NCBI RefSeq assembly: GCF_001183985.1
Contig: NZ_LFZW01000001.1
Location: 338,206 to 402,205 of the forward strand
Reading direction: 5' to 3'
DNA length: 64,000 bases
From: Peribacillus loiseleuriae
GTDB taxonomy: Bacteria > Bacillota > Bacilli > Bacillales > DSM-1321
The position numbers were made by a program, and so were the translations under genes. The notes beneath the pieces were generated by a model. That model was not told the origin of the DNA. It saw only the letters and a list, made by a program, of their open reading frames with translations, and made no database searches. Below are positions 12,803-27,596 of this stretch, one piece after another (position 1 is the first letter of the stretch; every line of letters starts with the position of its first letter).

Positions 12803-13386
12803 AAAAAATAGCAGTATTTGCATCGGGAAACGGGAGTAACTTTCAAGCAATTGTGGATGCTGTTAAGGCAGGTACGCTTGCAGCAGATATTTGTTTGCTT
12901 GTCTGTGATAAAGAGTCCGCTTATGTTTTACAAAGAGCCGAAAAAGAGAATATTGATAGTTTTTGCTTTGTTCCAAAATCTTTTCACGACAAAGCAGCTT
13001 TTGAACAGGAAATCGTAAAACAGCTTAAATTGCGGAATATTGAATTCATCGTCCTGGCCGGATATATGCGATTAATCGGGCCAACGCTTTTACAGGAATA
13101 TCCTGAAGCAATCGTGAATATTCATCCTTCTTTATTGCCTAATTTTCCTGGTAAAGATGCAATTGGTCAAGCGTTTGATGCAGGTGTGAAGGTAACTGGC
13201 CTTTCGATTCATTATGTGGATGCTGGAATGGACACAGGTCCAATTATTGCCCAAAAAGAAATCGGAGTCCTTGCAAATGATACGAGAGATCGTTTACAAG
13301 AACGAATTCAACAAGCAGAGCATACCACCTATCCAGAAGTGCTTCAGCAGTTGTTCATGAATGAGAAATCAATTCCTTCTCATTAA
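12799..13386 (+). CDS. purN: Phosphoribosylglycinamide formyltransferase, PurN
   Basis: Transfers a formyl group from 10-formyltetrahydrofolate to GAR. The 195-residue length is typical. The N-terminal phosphate-binding segment [11 protein letters not shown] and the catalytic stretch [14 protein letters not shown] (Asn and His), followed by DAGMDTGPI (Asp), carry the complete active site. A 286-nt interval with a repeat element separates it from purH, where B. subtilis has the genes close together. Confidence 0.97.
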   Translation: MKKIAVFASGNGSNFQAIVDAVKAGTLAADICLLVCDKESAYVLQRAEKENIDSFCFVPKSFHDKAAFEQEIVKQLKLRNIEFIVLAGYMRLIGPTLLQEYPEAIVNIHPSLLPNFPGKDAIGQAFDAGVKVTGLSIHYVDAGMDTGPIIAQKEIGVLANDTRDRLQERIQQAEHTTYPEVLQQLFMNEKSIPSH

Positions 13387-13471
13387 TTTTTGAACGATTT
13401 TATTTAGTGGAGGTTGAACGGGTAGCTTGCGCTTTTAGGATTAAAAAGTCTATGGTTTTTCAACAAGTTTT

Positions 13472-13654
13472 TGTGTCTAGCACAAGCAGTTTAACGCTTC
13501 GAAGTCATAAGCCAAGCAATCTAACAGGAAGAATAAGCCCCCTAACAGTTTGCTTGTCTTATGCTTGTCGGACGTGCACAGGATGTGCTGTCTTCGCTGT
13601 TCTCCATCGGACGAGAATAGTAGTCGAAGTTCATTAATAAGCGCTTACGCTTTT
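13472..13654. repeat. Degenerate Bacillus-type intergenic repeat inside the pur operon
   Basis: The segment runs from TGTCTAGCACAAGC, through GTCATAAGCCAAGC and GCTTGTCTTATGCTTGTCGG, to AAGCGCTTACGCTTTT. It resembles a short intergenic repeat common in Bacillus genomes (typically beginning TGTCTAGCTCCAGCGCC and ending GCGCTTGCGCTTTT). Parts of the same element recur at 33441-33557 and 54997-55045. The complementary GTCATAAGCCAAGC and GCTTGTCTTATGC can pair into a long hairpin. It separates purN from purH without a clear terminator T run. Confidence 0.65.
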
Positions 13655-13672
13655 CTAATAGGAGGATTCATT

Positions 13673-15208
13673 ATGGCAAAACGTGCATTAATTAGTGTAT
13701 CAGATAAAACAGGTATTGTAGAATTTGCAATTGGTCTTAAAGAGGCAGGCTTTGAAATCGTATCTACTGGGGGTACGAAGAAGACACTTGTTGAAAATGG
13801 AATTGATGTGATTGGAATTAGCGATATAACAGATTTTCCAGAAATTTTAGATGGCAGGGTCAAAACGTTGCATCCAAATGTTCACGGCGGATTATTGGCA
13901 AGAAGGAACGATATCGCACATCAAGCTCAATTAGAAGAACATCGTATTCAACCAATAGACCTCGTTTGCGTCAATTTGTATCCATTCCAGCAGACGATTG
14001 CGAAACCTGATGTGACTCCTGAAGATGCGATTGAGAATATTGATATTGGCGGTCCAACTATGCTTCGTTCAGCGGCAAAGAACCATGAATTTGTGACAGT
14101 TGTTGTGGACCCATCTGATTATGACTCCGTACTTACCGAGCTTATTGAACATGGTGAAGTATCAGCTGCAAAGAAACGAAAACTTGCTGCGAAAGTATTC
14201 CGTCACACAGCCTCATATGATGCTGTCATATCCGAGTACATGACAAAGCTTGCCGAGGAAGAAAATCCAGAAAGCTTAACGCTCACTTATACGTTAAAAC
14301 AATCACTTCGATATGGGGAAAATCCGCATCAACAAGCTGCATTTTATCAAAAACCATTAGGGTCTACTTTTTCTGTTGCGTATGCGCAACAATTGCACGG
14401 TAAAGAACTATCATACAACAATATTAATGATGCTGATGCTGCTTTACAGATCGTCAATGAATTTGCAGAGCCAGCAGCTGTTGCTGTTAAGCATATGAAT
14501 CCGTGTGGAATTGGGGTTGGCGATTCGGTTGCTGAAGCGTTCAAAAAAGCGTATGAAGCAGATTCCACGTCCATTTTTGGTGGAATTATCGCATTAAATC
14601 GTGAAGTGGACCAAGAAACAGCTGAAATGCTCCGCGAAATTTTCCTTGAAATTATTATAGCTCCTCGCTTTTCTAAGAAAGCACTAGAGATATTAACAGC
14701 GAAAAAGAATATCCGTCTGTTAACAGTAGCTTTCGATGGTAAGCAAAAGAACGAACGAAAAGCAACATCCATTCAAGGGGGATTACTCGTTCAAGATTTG
14801 GATACTTATGGTTTAGACCATGCAACCATAACGATTCCAACGAAACGCCAACCATCTGAAGATGAGTGGGCAGCCATGAAACTAGGCTGGAAAATCGTGA
14901 AGCACGTGAAATCCAATGCAATTGTTGTAAGTGGCGCACAAATGACATACGGTATCGGTGCTGGACAGATGAACCGAGTGGGAGCAGCCAAGATTGCTTT
15001 AGAACAAGCAGGTGAAAAAGCAAAAGGTGCGGCACTCGCTTCTGATGCATTCTTCCCAATGGATGACACAGTTGAAGCGGCGGCTATTGCTGGTGTTACA
15101 GCCATCATTCAACCCGGTGGTTCTGTCCGTGATGAGGACTCGATTAAAAAGGCAGATGAATACGGTATTACGATGGTGTTTACAGGCATCCGTCACTTTA
15201 AACACTAA
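13673..15208 (+). CDS. purH: Bifunctional AICAR formyltransferase / IMP cyclohydrolase, PurH
   Basis: Carries out the last two steps to IMP. I start at the ATG at 13673 (511 residues, [14 protein letters not shown]), which has AGGAGG upstream and matches the family; the open frame extends 41 codons further up, but only through the repeat element. The N-terminal cyclohydrolase domain shows VSTGGTKK and [14 protein letters not shown]; the C-terminal transformylase shows [18 protein letters not shown] and FFPMDDTVE. Confidence 0.97.
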   Translation: MAKRALISVSDKTGIVEFAIGLKEAGFEIVSTGGTKKTLVENGIDVIGISDITDFPEILDGRVKTLHPNVHGGLLARRNDIAHQAQLEEHRIQPIDLVCVNLYPFQQTIAKPDVTPEDAIENIDIGGPTMLRSAAKNHEFVTVVVDPSDYDSVLTELIEHGEVSAAKKRKLAAKVFRHTASYDAVISEYMTKLAEEENPESLTLTYTLKQSLRYGENPHQQAAFYQKPLGSTFSVAYAQQLHGKELSYNNINDADAALQIVNEFAEPAAVAVKHMNPCGIGVGDSVAEAFKKAYEADSTSIFGGIIALNREVDQETAEMLREIFLEIIIAPRFSKKALEILTAKKNIRLLTVAFDGKQKNERKATSIQGGLLVQDLDTYGLDHATITIPTKRQPSEDEWAAMKLGWKIVKHVKSNAIVVSGAQMTYGIGAGQMNRVGAAKIALEQAGEKAKGAALASDAFFPMDDTVEAAAIAGVTAIIQPGGSVRDEDSIKKADEYGITMVFTGIRHFKH

Positions 15209-15260
15209 ATTTTTTTGGCTTAACTTGATCAAAAATGGGTACTTGTTTTTAATATCATGA

Positions 15261-16541
<1,281 letters not shown>

Positions 16542-16545
16542 AAGA

Positions 16546-16685
16546 TACCCCGAATAATCAAAACACAAAGGTCTGACCTCGCACTCTAAACAGTATGTAG
16601 TGTTTTTTACACGTATCTTATACTGAATTTAATTGTTGCGGGTCTGACCTTTTGCTTCGTGCGATGTCTGACCTTCATTGGGGTA
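16546..16685. repeat. Palindromic MITE-like element, copy 1
   Basis: About 140 bp with inverted ends: TACCCC...AAGGTCTGACCTCGCACTCTA on the left, and on the right the reverse complement of TACCCCAATGAAGGTCAGACATCGCAC. The core GGTCTGACCTCRCACTCTA is shared with the elements at 31933-32053 and 42332-42460. It carries no gene. Its position right after purD suggests it may fold in RNA and help end transcription of the pur operon. Confidence 0.7.
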
Positions 16686-16693
16686 CTTTCTTT

Positions 16694-17005
16694 TTAACTT
16701 TCTGTTTTTTCATGATCTGAGATAAGATCATTCCCCATCCCCATTTGAGCCAATAAGGGCACCCCTTTTTTGATGATGTTATGGTCCCAGCTTAACGTTC
16801 CTTGACACTTTTCATAAAGAGCAACAAAAGGACAAAAACGAAGAATTCCTTCTCCAATTTTCATACTAGAAAGCATAGCCACAACTAAATAGGACTCTTT
16901 CCACGGTTTTCTTGACATTTTTGAAATTGACCATGCTAAAAGAGTAAAGCCACAAGTGATTCTGAGTAACGCGTTTGGGATACTGATATTGGTTTTGTAT
17001 TTCAT
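16694..17005 (-). CDS. DUF2892 (YgaP-like) small membrane protein
   Basis: A 103-residue protein with a central region (SIPNALLRITCGFTLLAWS, then VVAMLSSMKIGEGILRFCP) forming two likely membrane segments, as in the DUF2892 / YgaP membrane-domain family. No rhodanese domain is attached. The function is unknown. I chose the ATG at 17005 with AAAGGGG about ten bases upstream; a TTG at 17014 also lies in frame. It is the only minus-strand gene between pur and pcrB, and it faces the end of purD across the repeat element. Confidence 0.75.
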   Translation of the reverse strand: MKYKTNISIPNALLRITCGFTLLAWSISKMSRKPWKESYLVVAMLSSMKIGEGILRFCPFVALYEKCQGTLSWDHNIIKKGVPLLAQMGMGNDLISDHEKTES

Positions 17006-17178
17006 GCTAGACAAACCCCTTTCACAAATTATTCACATTATTCAACAAAACTTTAATGTATTAACTTGTTAAATGTGTTAGGATAATAAAAATGGGTGAA
17101 TATTACTTATTTTTAATTCTTTACATGATTTTTTAACATAAATATAGTAATTAAATCTAATAAAATGGAGGGGTTCTC

Positions 17179-18921
17179 TTGTTAGAGCAACGTTATCGAT
17201 GGAAGAATAAACATTTGCGAGAGCATGTTGATGTACTAGACGGAAACAGAGCTCCACATATTCTCCTACAAAATGCAACGTATTTAAATCAGTCATTACG
17301 AAAGTGGATACAAGCAAATATTTGGATTTATGATGATCGCATCGTCTATGTAGGGGGCAATCTTCCCGACAAATTAGATGATTGCGAAATCGTTGATTGC
17401 CAGGGCAACTTATTGGTTCCAGGCTATATTGAGCCCCATTCTCATCCATTTCAATTATATAATCCCCAGACGTTAGCTCGTTATGCATCGTATTTTGGGA
17501 CAACGACATTAATTAATGATAACCTGGTTTTGTTTTTGCAATTAGAAAAAAAGAAAGCGTTTTCTTTATTGAAAGAATTGCGAAATATCCCGGCGAGTAT
17601 GTATTGGTGGTGCAGGTTTGATGGGCAAACTGAACTACGTAATGAAGAAACAATTTTTACCCATGGGGATGTAAAGGCATGGCTCGAGCATGATGCCGTA
17701 TTGCAAGGCGGGGAGTTAACTGCATGGCCAAGGCTGCTTGCTGGGGATGACATGATGCTTCACTGGATTCAAGAGGCAAAGCGAATGAGAAAGCAGATAG
17801 AAGGTCATTTCCCAGGAGCATCGGAAAAAACGTTAGCGAAAATGATGCTATTCGGAGCTGATTGTGATCATGAAGCCATGACTGGAAAAGAAGTGTTGTC
17901 TCGATTGATGCAAGGGTACACGGTTTCCTTGAGAAATTCTTCAATCCGACCGGACTTGGAAAATATATTGAAAGAAATTCATGAGCTTGGGATCGATCAA
18001 TACGACAATTTTTTCTTTACGACGGATGGTTCATCGCCTTCATTTCATGAGAAGGGTTTCATTGATACGATGATTAAAATCGCAATTGAACAGGGCGTTC
18101 CGATTATAGATGCATATAATATGGCTACCATTAATGTTGCCCGCTATTATAATATTGAGTACTTACATGGAAATATTGCAACAGGCAGAGTAGCTAATAT
18201 TAATTTCCTTCAATGTGAGACAGATCCAGCTCCTGTTTCTGTTCTAGCGAAAGGGAAATGGGTGAAACGTGATGGGGTGGAGCTTGAAGATTCGTCTGTT
18301 GTTCATTGGGATGAATATGGATTCGGAGAGTTACAGTTAGATTGGGAATTGGACAGTAATGATTTAGAGTTCTCGATGCCATTCGGTTTTGAAATGGTCA
18401 ATGATGTGATTACGAAACCATACTCGATTACATCGGATTACTCTGATGGAAATCTGTCATTCGAACATGATGAGTGTTATTTTGTAATGGTGGACCGTGG
18501 CGGAGAATGGAGAATTAATACGATGGTTAAAGGCTTTGCCAATCAATTATGCGGGTTTGCAAGCACATATTCAAATACGGGAGACATTGTTCTAATTGGA
18601 AAACGAAAAGATGACATGCTTCTTGCTTTTCAGAGGATGAAGGAAATTGGTGGAGGAATTGTAATTGCTGAGCAAGGGAAAATCATTTTTGAAATGCGCT
18701 TAGCGTTAAAAGGACTGATTTCTGACAAAACAATGCCAGAGCTAATTAAAGAGGAAAAGGAATTGAAACAACTGCTTCAGGATAGAGGATATGTATTTTC
18801 AGATCCAATATACACATTGTTGTTTTTCTCAGCTACACATCTTCCATATATCCGTGTAACCCCAACGGGAATGTATGATATTATGAATAAAACAGTTCTC
18901 TTTCCTACAATAATGCGTTAA
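17179..18921 (+). CDS. yerA: Adenine deaminase-like amidohydrolase, YerA
   Basis: A 580-residue amidohydrolase-superfamily protein of the adenine deaminase group. The metal-binding HxH-type motif is in LVPGYIEPHSHPFQLYNP (about residues 78-95), with a later FFTTDGSSPS carrying the conserved Asp. C-terminal residues 430-560 form the domain typical of adenine deaminases. The family turns adenine into hypoxanthine, but YerA-type members are not well characterised and the true substrate is not certain. The start is TTG with GGAGGGG upstream. Its place just after the purine operon suits a salvage role and matches B. subtilis gene order. Confidence 0.85.
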   Translation: MLEQRYRWKNKHLREHVDVLDGNRAPHILLQNATYLNQSLRKWIQANIWIYDDRIVYVGGNLPDKLDDCEIVDCQGNLLVPGYIEPHSHPFQLYNPQTLARYASYFGTTTLINDNLVLFLQLEKKKAFSLLKELRNIPASMYWWCRFDGQTELRNEETIFTHGDVKAWLEHDAVLQGGELTAWPRLLAGDDMMLHWIQEAKRMRKQIEGHFPGASEKTLAKMMLFGADCDHEAMTGKEVLSRLMQGYTVSLRNSSIRPDLENILKEIHELGIDQYDNFFFTTDGSSPSFHEKGFIDTMIKIAIEQGVPIIDAYNMATINVARYYNIEYLHGNIATGRVANINFLQCETDPAPVSVLAKGKWVKRDGVELEDSSVVHWDEYGFGELQLDWELDSNDLEFSMPFGFEMVNDVITKPYSITSDYSDGNLSFEHDECYFVMVDRGGEWRINTMVKGFANQLCGFASTYSNTGDIVLIGKRKDDMLLAFQRMKEIGGGIVIAEQGKIIFEMRLALKGLISDKTMPELIKEEKELKQLLQDRGYVFSDPIYTLLFFSATHLPYIRVTPTGMYDIMNKTVLFPTIMR

Positions 18922-18982
18922 AATGTAAAAGAAGACTTATTTAAAAGAAAATATCCTGGAAACTGATAGGGAGTGCACAGGA

Positions 18983-20053
18983 ATGAAGAAAAGTTTACCG
19001 CTTATTCTGTTTGCTGTTCTGTTATTGATGAGTGGCTGTCTAAAAAAAGAAGCTATGAGCGAGCGACCAATTGACAATTCTTCAAGTGAAATTGTCGGGC
19101 AAGATGAAACGACTCAAGAACCAGATGACAGCGATCAGTATACAAACATTTTCCCTTTAACAGGCATTGCAACGAACGATGATACAGAACATAGGGCGAT
19201 AGCTGTAATGATTAATAATCACCCGAGAGCACGGCCTCAATCAGGCCTTTCAAAAGCAGATATTGTCTACGAAATGTATGCGGAAGCAGAAGTAACACGT
19301 TTCCTAGCCGTTTTTCAAAGTGAAATGCCAAAAGAAGTTGGACCGGTTCGCAGCGCTCGAGATTACTTTATTAAATTAGCAAAAGGGTTAGATTGTGTCT
19401 ATGTATGTCACGGGAATAGCCCAGATGCTAAAGAGATGCTTGATCAAGGATATATTGATCATTTGAATGGATTAGAGTATGATGGAACGCTTTTTAAACG
19501 TTCGAGTGAACGAAAAGCACCTCATAATTCCTATATTTCTTTTGAAAACATCGAGAGAGGTGCTGAGCAGAATTCATATGATTTGACAAAAAAGCCTAAA
19601 GCCTTTACATTTTTGGAGAAATCCGAAATGGAACTATTACAAGGTGAACCTGCTTCTTTTGTTCAGATTTCTTATGGGGCATCCTTATTTGATGTAGAAT
19701 TTTTGTATGATGAACAATCAGAAACGTACTCCAGATATTCTAATAATCAACAAACGATTGAATATGAAGATGAAGTGCCGATTAAGATAGACAATATCTT
19801 TATTATAGAAGCACCTCATAAGGTCATAGATAGTGTTGGAAGACGCGATATTGATTTTAATGCGGGTGGTAAGGCGTATCTACTGCAAAAAGGCAAATGG
19901 AATGAAATTCAATGGAAAAATAGCGAAGGCCGAATTGTTCCAGTGGAAAATGGAAAAGAAGTTGGTTTCGTACCAGGCAAAACGTGGGTGAATGTTTTGC
20001 CGGATAAGCCGGGAATTAGCCAGCTTGTCCATCTCGGTGCTCAAGAAAACTAG
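18983..20053 (+). CDS. yerB: DUF3048 lipoprotein, YerB
   Basis: A 356-residue secreted lipoprotein. A signal peptide with lipobox LLMSGC places the lipidated cysteine at residue 19; a short acidic linker rich in Ser, Glu and Asp follows, then the DUF3048 domain (from about residue 55; conserved INNHPRARPQSGLSKADIVYE and GPVRSARDYF). The protein should sit on the outer face of the membrane. Its function is unknown. The ribosome-binding site is weak. It lies 12 nt before yerC. Confidence 0.9.
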   Translation: MKKSLPLILFAVLLLMSGCLKKEAMSERPIDNSSSEIVGQDETTQEPDDSDQYTNIFPLTGIATNDDTEHRAIAVMINNHPRARPQSGLSKADIVYEMYAEAEVTRFLAVFQSEMPKEVGPVRSARDYFIKLAKGLDCVYVCHGNSPDAKEMLDQGYIDHLNGLEYDGTLFKRSSERKAPHNSYISFENIERGAEQNSYDLTKKPKAFTFLEKSEMELLQGEPASFVQISYGASLFDVEFLYDEQSETYSRYSNNQQTIEYEDEVPIKIDNIFIIEAPHKVIDSVGRRDIDFNAGGKAYLLQKGKWNEIQWKNSEGRIVPVENGKEVGFVPGKTWVNVLPDKPGISQLVHLGAQEN

Positions 20054-20064
20054 GGGGCAAAACT

Positions 20065-20373
20065 ATGCAAATTGATAAATTAAGGGGAAAAGGTCTGGAT
20101 CAGCTTTTCGAAGCCGTATTATCACTAAAAGATCTCGAAGAATGCTATCGTTTCTTTGACGACTTATGTACAGTTAATGAAATACAATCGCTATCACAGC
20201 GTCTTGAAGTAGCACGTATGCTCCAAGAAGGTAAAACATATCATCGAATTGAAACCGATACAGGTGCAAGCACAGCGACGATATCGCGTGTGAAACGATG
20301 CTTAAATTATGGAAATGATGCCTATACAATGGCATTGGATCGAATTAAGAAAGAGCCAGTAGAAGAAGAATAA
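20065..20373 (+). CDS. yerC: TrpR-family DNA-binding protein, YerC
   Basis: A 102-residue all-helical protein of the YerC/YecD TrpR-related family. The helix-turn-helix is seen in QSLSQRLEVARMLQEGKTYHRIETDTGASTATISRVKRCL (cited only by its span, about residues 39-78). The regulon of this family is not established. It is preceded by a short GGGGGC site and followed by a good terminator, so yerB-yerC form a two-gene unit. Confidence 0.9.
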   Translation: MQIDKLRGKGLDQLFEAVLSLKDLEECYRFFDDLCTVNEIQSLSQRLEVARMLQEGKTYHRIETDTGASTATISRVKRCLNYGNDAYTMALDRIKKEPVEEE

Positions 20374-20412
20374 GCAAGTCAGTTCGATGAATGCTGTTGT
20401 GTCTTCAGAAAG

Positions 20413-20441
20413 AGTCGGGGAGAGTTTTCCCTGGCTTTTTT
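20413..20441 (+). terminator. Terminator after yerC
   Basis: A 9-bp stem, AGTCGGGGA with TCCCTGGCT (two wobble pairs), is followed by TTTTTT. Confidence 0.8.
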
Positions 20442-20735
20442 ATTTGTTTTTTTCTGATTATGACTTTTGAGGCTATCTTTCTTTTATAATGAATTTTTGT
20501 GTATCTCAAGGGTACGATTGGTTATAGGGTCTTGATCTGTCAAGATATGTTAAATGAAAGTTGCTACTTTATATTTTTATTCCGGATCGAGCAAATTCTT
20601 TTTGGTTCGTTATGTGTCAAATCATGATTGGCACGTAAAGTGCTTCTTCTAAACCGCAAAATCTTCTTTCCTACTCGTCTTCTTATTCTGGGCTATCGTT
20701 TCTTATAAATCTTTTTTTATCAAAAATCTTAATGC
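20442..20735. other. AT-rich intergenic stretch before pcrB
   Basis: There is no supported gene or terminator in this part of the 401-nt gap between yerC and pcrB. The pcrB promoter lies at its right end. Confidence 0.6.
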
Positions 20736-20741
20736 TATAAT
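20733..20741 (+). promoter_or_regulatory. Extended -10 promoter for pcrB
   Basis: TGCTATAAT fits an extended -10 (TGnTATAAT). The region 17 nt further up is only a T run, so the -35 is poor. The start point would be about 25 nt before the pcrB ribosome-binding site. Confidence 0.5.
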
Positions 20742-20774
20742 GGGGCTATGATAAATAATAATGGAGGATATAAG

Positions 20775-21458
20775 ATGTACGATTTTCGGAAGTGGAAGCA
20801 TGTGTTTAAGTTAGATCCTAATAAAGAAATAAATGATATAGATTTAGAAAGTATTTGTGAATCTGGAACTGACGCTATTCTAATTGGGGGAACAGACGGC
20901 GTTACCCTTGAAAATGTGTTAGATTTGATGGCAAGAGTTCGTCGTTACACAGTTCCTTGTATTCTTGAGGTATCATCTGTTGAAACAGTTACTCCTGGAT
21001 TTGATTTGTATTTCATTCCAAGTGTTCTAAACAGCCAAGATTCAAAATGGATGATGAGATTACATCAGCAGGCTGTAAAGGAATATGGTGAAATTATGGA
21101 TTGGTCTGAGATGTTTGTGGAAGGGTACTGCATTGTAAATCCTGATTGTAAAGCAGCTCAACTGACGGATGCAGATACGAATCTTGATGAAGATGATATT
21201 GCTGCATATGCCATGATGGCAGAGAAAATGTTTCATCTGCCGATATTTTATTTGGAATACAGTGGGATGTACGGCGATCCAAAAGTAGTGAAGAAGGTGA
21301 AACAAAACTTAAAAGAGACTATTTTCTTCTATGGCGGAGGAATTGTAACAGCAGCTCAAGCAAAAGAAATGGCAGAGTTTGCTGATGTTGTCGTAGTAGG
21401 GAATATTATCTATGACAATGTAAAGGCGGCACTTGAGACAGTTCCAGCAGTGAAATAA
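20775..21458 (+). CDS. pcrB: Heptaprenylglyceryl phosphate synthase, PcrB
   Basis: A TIM-barrel prenyltransferase that, in Bacillales, attaches heptaprenyl to glycerol-1-phosphate. It has 227 residues from the ATG at 20775, which has GGAGG nine bases upstream and matches the family start ([15 protein letters not shown]). Conserved segments are [42 protein letters not shown] and the phosphate-binding FYGGGIVTA and VVVGNIIYD. It is followed by pcrA and ligA, as in B. subtilis. Confidence 0.95.
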   Translation: MYDFRKWKHVFKLDPNKEINDIDLESICESGTDAILIGGTDGVTLENVLDLMARVRRYTVPCILEVSSVETVTPGFDLYFIPSVLNSQDSKWMMRLHQQAVKEYGEIMDWSEMFVEGYCIVNPDCKAAQLTDADTNLDEDDIAAYAMMAEKMFHLPIFYLEYSGMYGDPKVVKKVKQNLKETIFFYGGGIVTAAQAKEMAEFADVVVVGNIIYDNVKAALETVPAVK

Positions 21459-21527
21459 ATGACTCTTTTAAATAGAGAAAGACTATAGTATAATAAAAAG
21501 AACAAACGTTCGCAAGGTGGTGCTTTC

Positions 21528-25777
<4,250 letters not shown>

Positions 25778-25787
25778 AGGTGTTAGA

Positions 25788-26957
25788 ATGAAAAACATCA
25801 CCTTCCTCGGAATCGTATTGGCTTTATTACTTTCCGGGTGTGCTCCGAAATTTGATAAGGAGCAAGAGGTCGTGAGTGAAACGGATAATAGTACGGAAAA
25901 AGCGATTGTGCCGAATTATCAAATTTCTGAGGATTATTATAAAACGGTGCTTCCTTTTAAAGAGTCACAGGCACGCGGGCTGGTTGTATCCAATTTAAAT
26001 ACGCGCTATGATATCGAGGAATTTGAAACTGGTTTAATGAGAATAGCTCAGAAGAATTTTAGTCCAGACAAGTATTTTTTCAGTGAAGGGCAAATTCTTG
26101 AAGGGAAACTGATTAATAAATGGCTTAGAAGAGAATATACGGAAGAACAGCTGAAAGAAAAGAAATTGGCTGCAAAGGATAATCTAGGCCTCAACCCAAT
26201 TGATACGGGTAAAGGCGATATTGCAAACCGCAGTGAAAAGAATCCAATTTATTTAGCAAATATTCTTGAACATGATTATTTAGTGCAAAACAAGGACAAA
26301 ACGGTTAGTTTAGGCGGAGTTGTCATTGGACTGGCTCTTAATTCTGTTTATTATTATCAAAAAGAAGCTTATGGCGCTACGTATGAAACGAAGATTAATC
26401 AAAATGAATTAGAGAAGCAAGGTAAGGCAATTGCTGAAAAAGTCGTGCAACGATTACGTGAAAAAAAAGGGATGAACGATGTACCTATCACGATTGCACT
26501 GTTTGAACAAAGAGAAAAATCCTCAGTTGTCCCAGGGAATTTTCTTTATTATTCCCACGTAGATGGTAATAAAAGTACGATTGGGAAATGGGAAAATGTT
26601 GATGAAGAGTACTATTTATTCCCCTCTACTGCAGCTGAAAAAGAGTATCGTGACGATGTAAGGTCATTTAAAAACTTTAAACAGGATATAGAAAATTATT
26701 TTCCAAACTTTAATGGAGTTGTTGGTCGAGCATTTTATGTGAATAAACAGCTAAAGGAATTGAATATTGATATTCCCATTCAGTTTTATGGAAATACAGA
26801 AGCGATTGGGTTTACACAATATGTAACGGGACTTATCATGAACCACTTTAATGAATATATTACCATTCAGATTTCTATTACATCAGTAAATGGTCCAGAA
26901 GCGCTAATTACTCGTAAGCCAGGTGATAGTGAACCGTATGTTCATATTTATAAATAA
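25788..26957 (+). CDS. camS: CamS family sex-pheromone-type lipoprotein (YerH)
   Basis: A 389-residue lipoprotein of the CamS/YerH family. The signal peptide ends in the lipobox LLLSGC (Cys18). In enterococci and staphylococci, peptides released from the signal sequence of such proteins act as pheromones; in Bacillus the role is unknown. The mature part shows YKTVLPFKESQARGLVVSNLNTRYDIEEFE, a family hallmark (cited in part). It lies 10 nt after ligA, so it ends the pcrB-pcrA-ligA-camS unit. Confidence 0.9.
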   Translation: MKNITFLGIVLALLLSGCAPKFDKEQEVVSETDNSTEKAIVPNYQISEDYYKTVLPFKESQARGLVVSNLNTRYDIEEFETGLMRIAQKNFSPDKYFFSEGQILEGKLINKWLRREYTEEQLKEKKLAAKDNLGLNPIDTGKGDIANRSEKNPIYLANILEHDYLVQNKDKTVSLGGVVIGLALNSVYYYQKEAYGATYETKINQNELEKQGKAIAEKVVQRLREKKGMNDVPITIALFEQREKSSVVPGNFLYYSHVDGNKSTIGKWENVDEEYYLFPSTAAEKEYRDDVRSFKNFKQDIENYFPNFNGVVGRAFYVNKQLKELNIDIPIQFYGNTEAIGFTQYVTGLIMNHFNEYITIQISITSVNGPEALITRKPGDSEPYVHIYK

Positions 26958-26966
26958 GATAAGGTA

Positions 26967-26999
26967 GGCAGACTCTGAAGATAGGCTGGGTCTGCTTTC
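26967..26999 (+). terminator. Possible terminator after camS
   Basis: GGCAGAC (26967-26973) pairs with GTCTGCT (26990-26996) around a 16-nt loop, followed by a short interrupted T run. It is weaker than the other terminators here. Confidence 0.45.
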
Positions 27000-27147
27000 T
27001 TCATATAAATACCAAAGTTCGTCAAATTACTTCATTATTTCCCAGACAATATTTGTGTATTTATCTGTAAAAATATCGAAATTCGACCTGTTTTTTTCTT
27101 GAATGGAAAACGAACAGATATTTAGCCATTTACTGTACTTGGAAGTG
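27000..27147. other. Intergenic region between camS and gatC
   Basis: AT-rich, with no supported gene. In B. subtilis this position holds further genes (including opuE); none is present here, and I see no remnant of a transporter reading frame. Confidence 0.6.
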
Positions 27148-27177
27148 TTGCTTTAGGGCGTAAAAGTCTGATATTAT
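27148..27177 (+). promoter_or_regulatory. Probable promoter of gatCAB
   Basis: TTGCTT, an 18-nt spacer and TATTAT. It lies about 100 nt before the gatC ATG, the only well-matched promoter seen in the gap. Confidence 0.5.
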
Positions 27178-27279
27178 TTAAATAATTGTTTTTTCGGAAA
27201 TATGATCGGAATTCAATGAAAAAATAGAGAATATAGCATAATTATGCAGTCTTTTGAATCATCAATGGAGGTGAAGAGA

Positions 27280-27576
27280 ATGTCACGTATATCAATGGAG
27301 CAAGTTAAACATGTTGCTCATTTGGCACGTTTAGGCATTACAGAGCAGGAAGCTGAGAAGATGCAAAAGGAACTGGATCTTATGATCTCCTTTGCGGAGC
27401 TATTGAATGAACTTGATACAGACGAAGTAAAACCAACTTTTCATGTGTTGGATATGCAAAATGTTATGAGGGAAGATATTTCACAAAAAGGGCTGCCTGT
27501 AGAAGAAGTATTGAAAAATGCACCAGACAGCAAGGATGGACATATTCGCGTACCATCCATTATGGAAGGCAAGTAA
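27280..27576 (+). CDS. gatC: Asp-tRNA(Asn)/Glu-tRNA(Gln) amidotransferase subunit C
   Basis: A small subunit that wraps around GatA and stabilises the amidotransferase that makes Gln-tRNA(Gln) from Glu-tRNA(Gln). It has 98 residues from the ATG at 27280 ([18 protein letters not shown]), chosen because GGAGGTG lies about nine bases upstream and the family begins here. Its C-terminal [16 protein letters not shown] is conserved. It is first in gatC-gatA-gatB, with 20-nt spacing to gatA. Confidence 0.96.
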   Translation: MSRISMEQVKHVAHLARLGITEQEAEKMQKELDLMISFAELLNELDTDEVKPTFHVLDMQNVMREDISQKGLPVEEVLKNAPDSKDGHIRVPSIMEGK

Positions 27577-27596
27577 GGGATTAGGGAGGGATATAG

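Noticed and set aside
13550..13672. A 41-codon N-terminal extension of PurH
   Set aside because: It is translated repeat element; the ATG at 13673 has AGGAGG and matches the family start.
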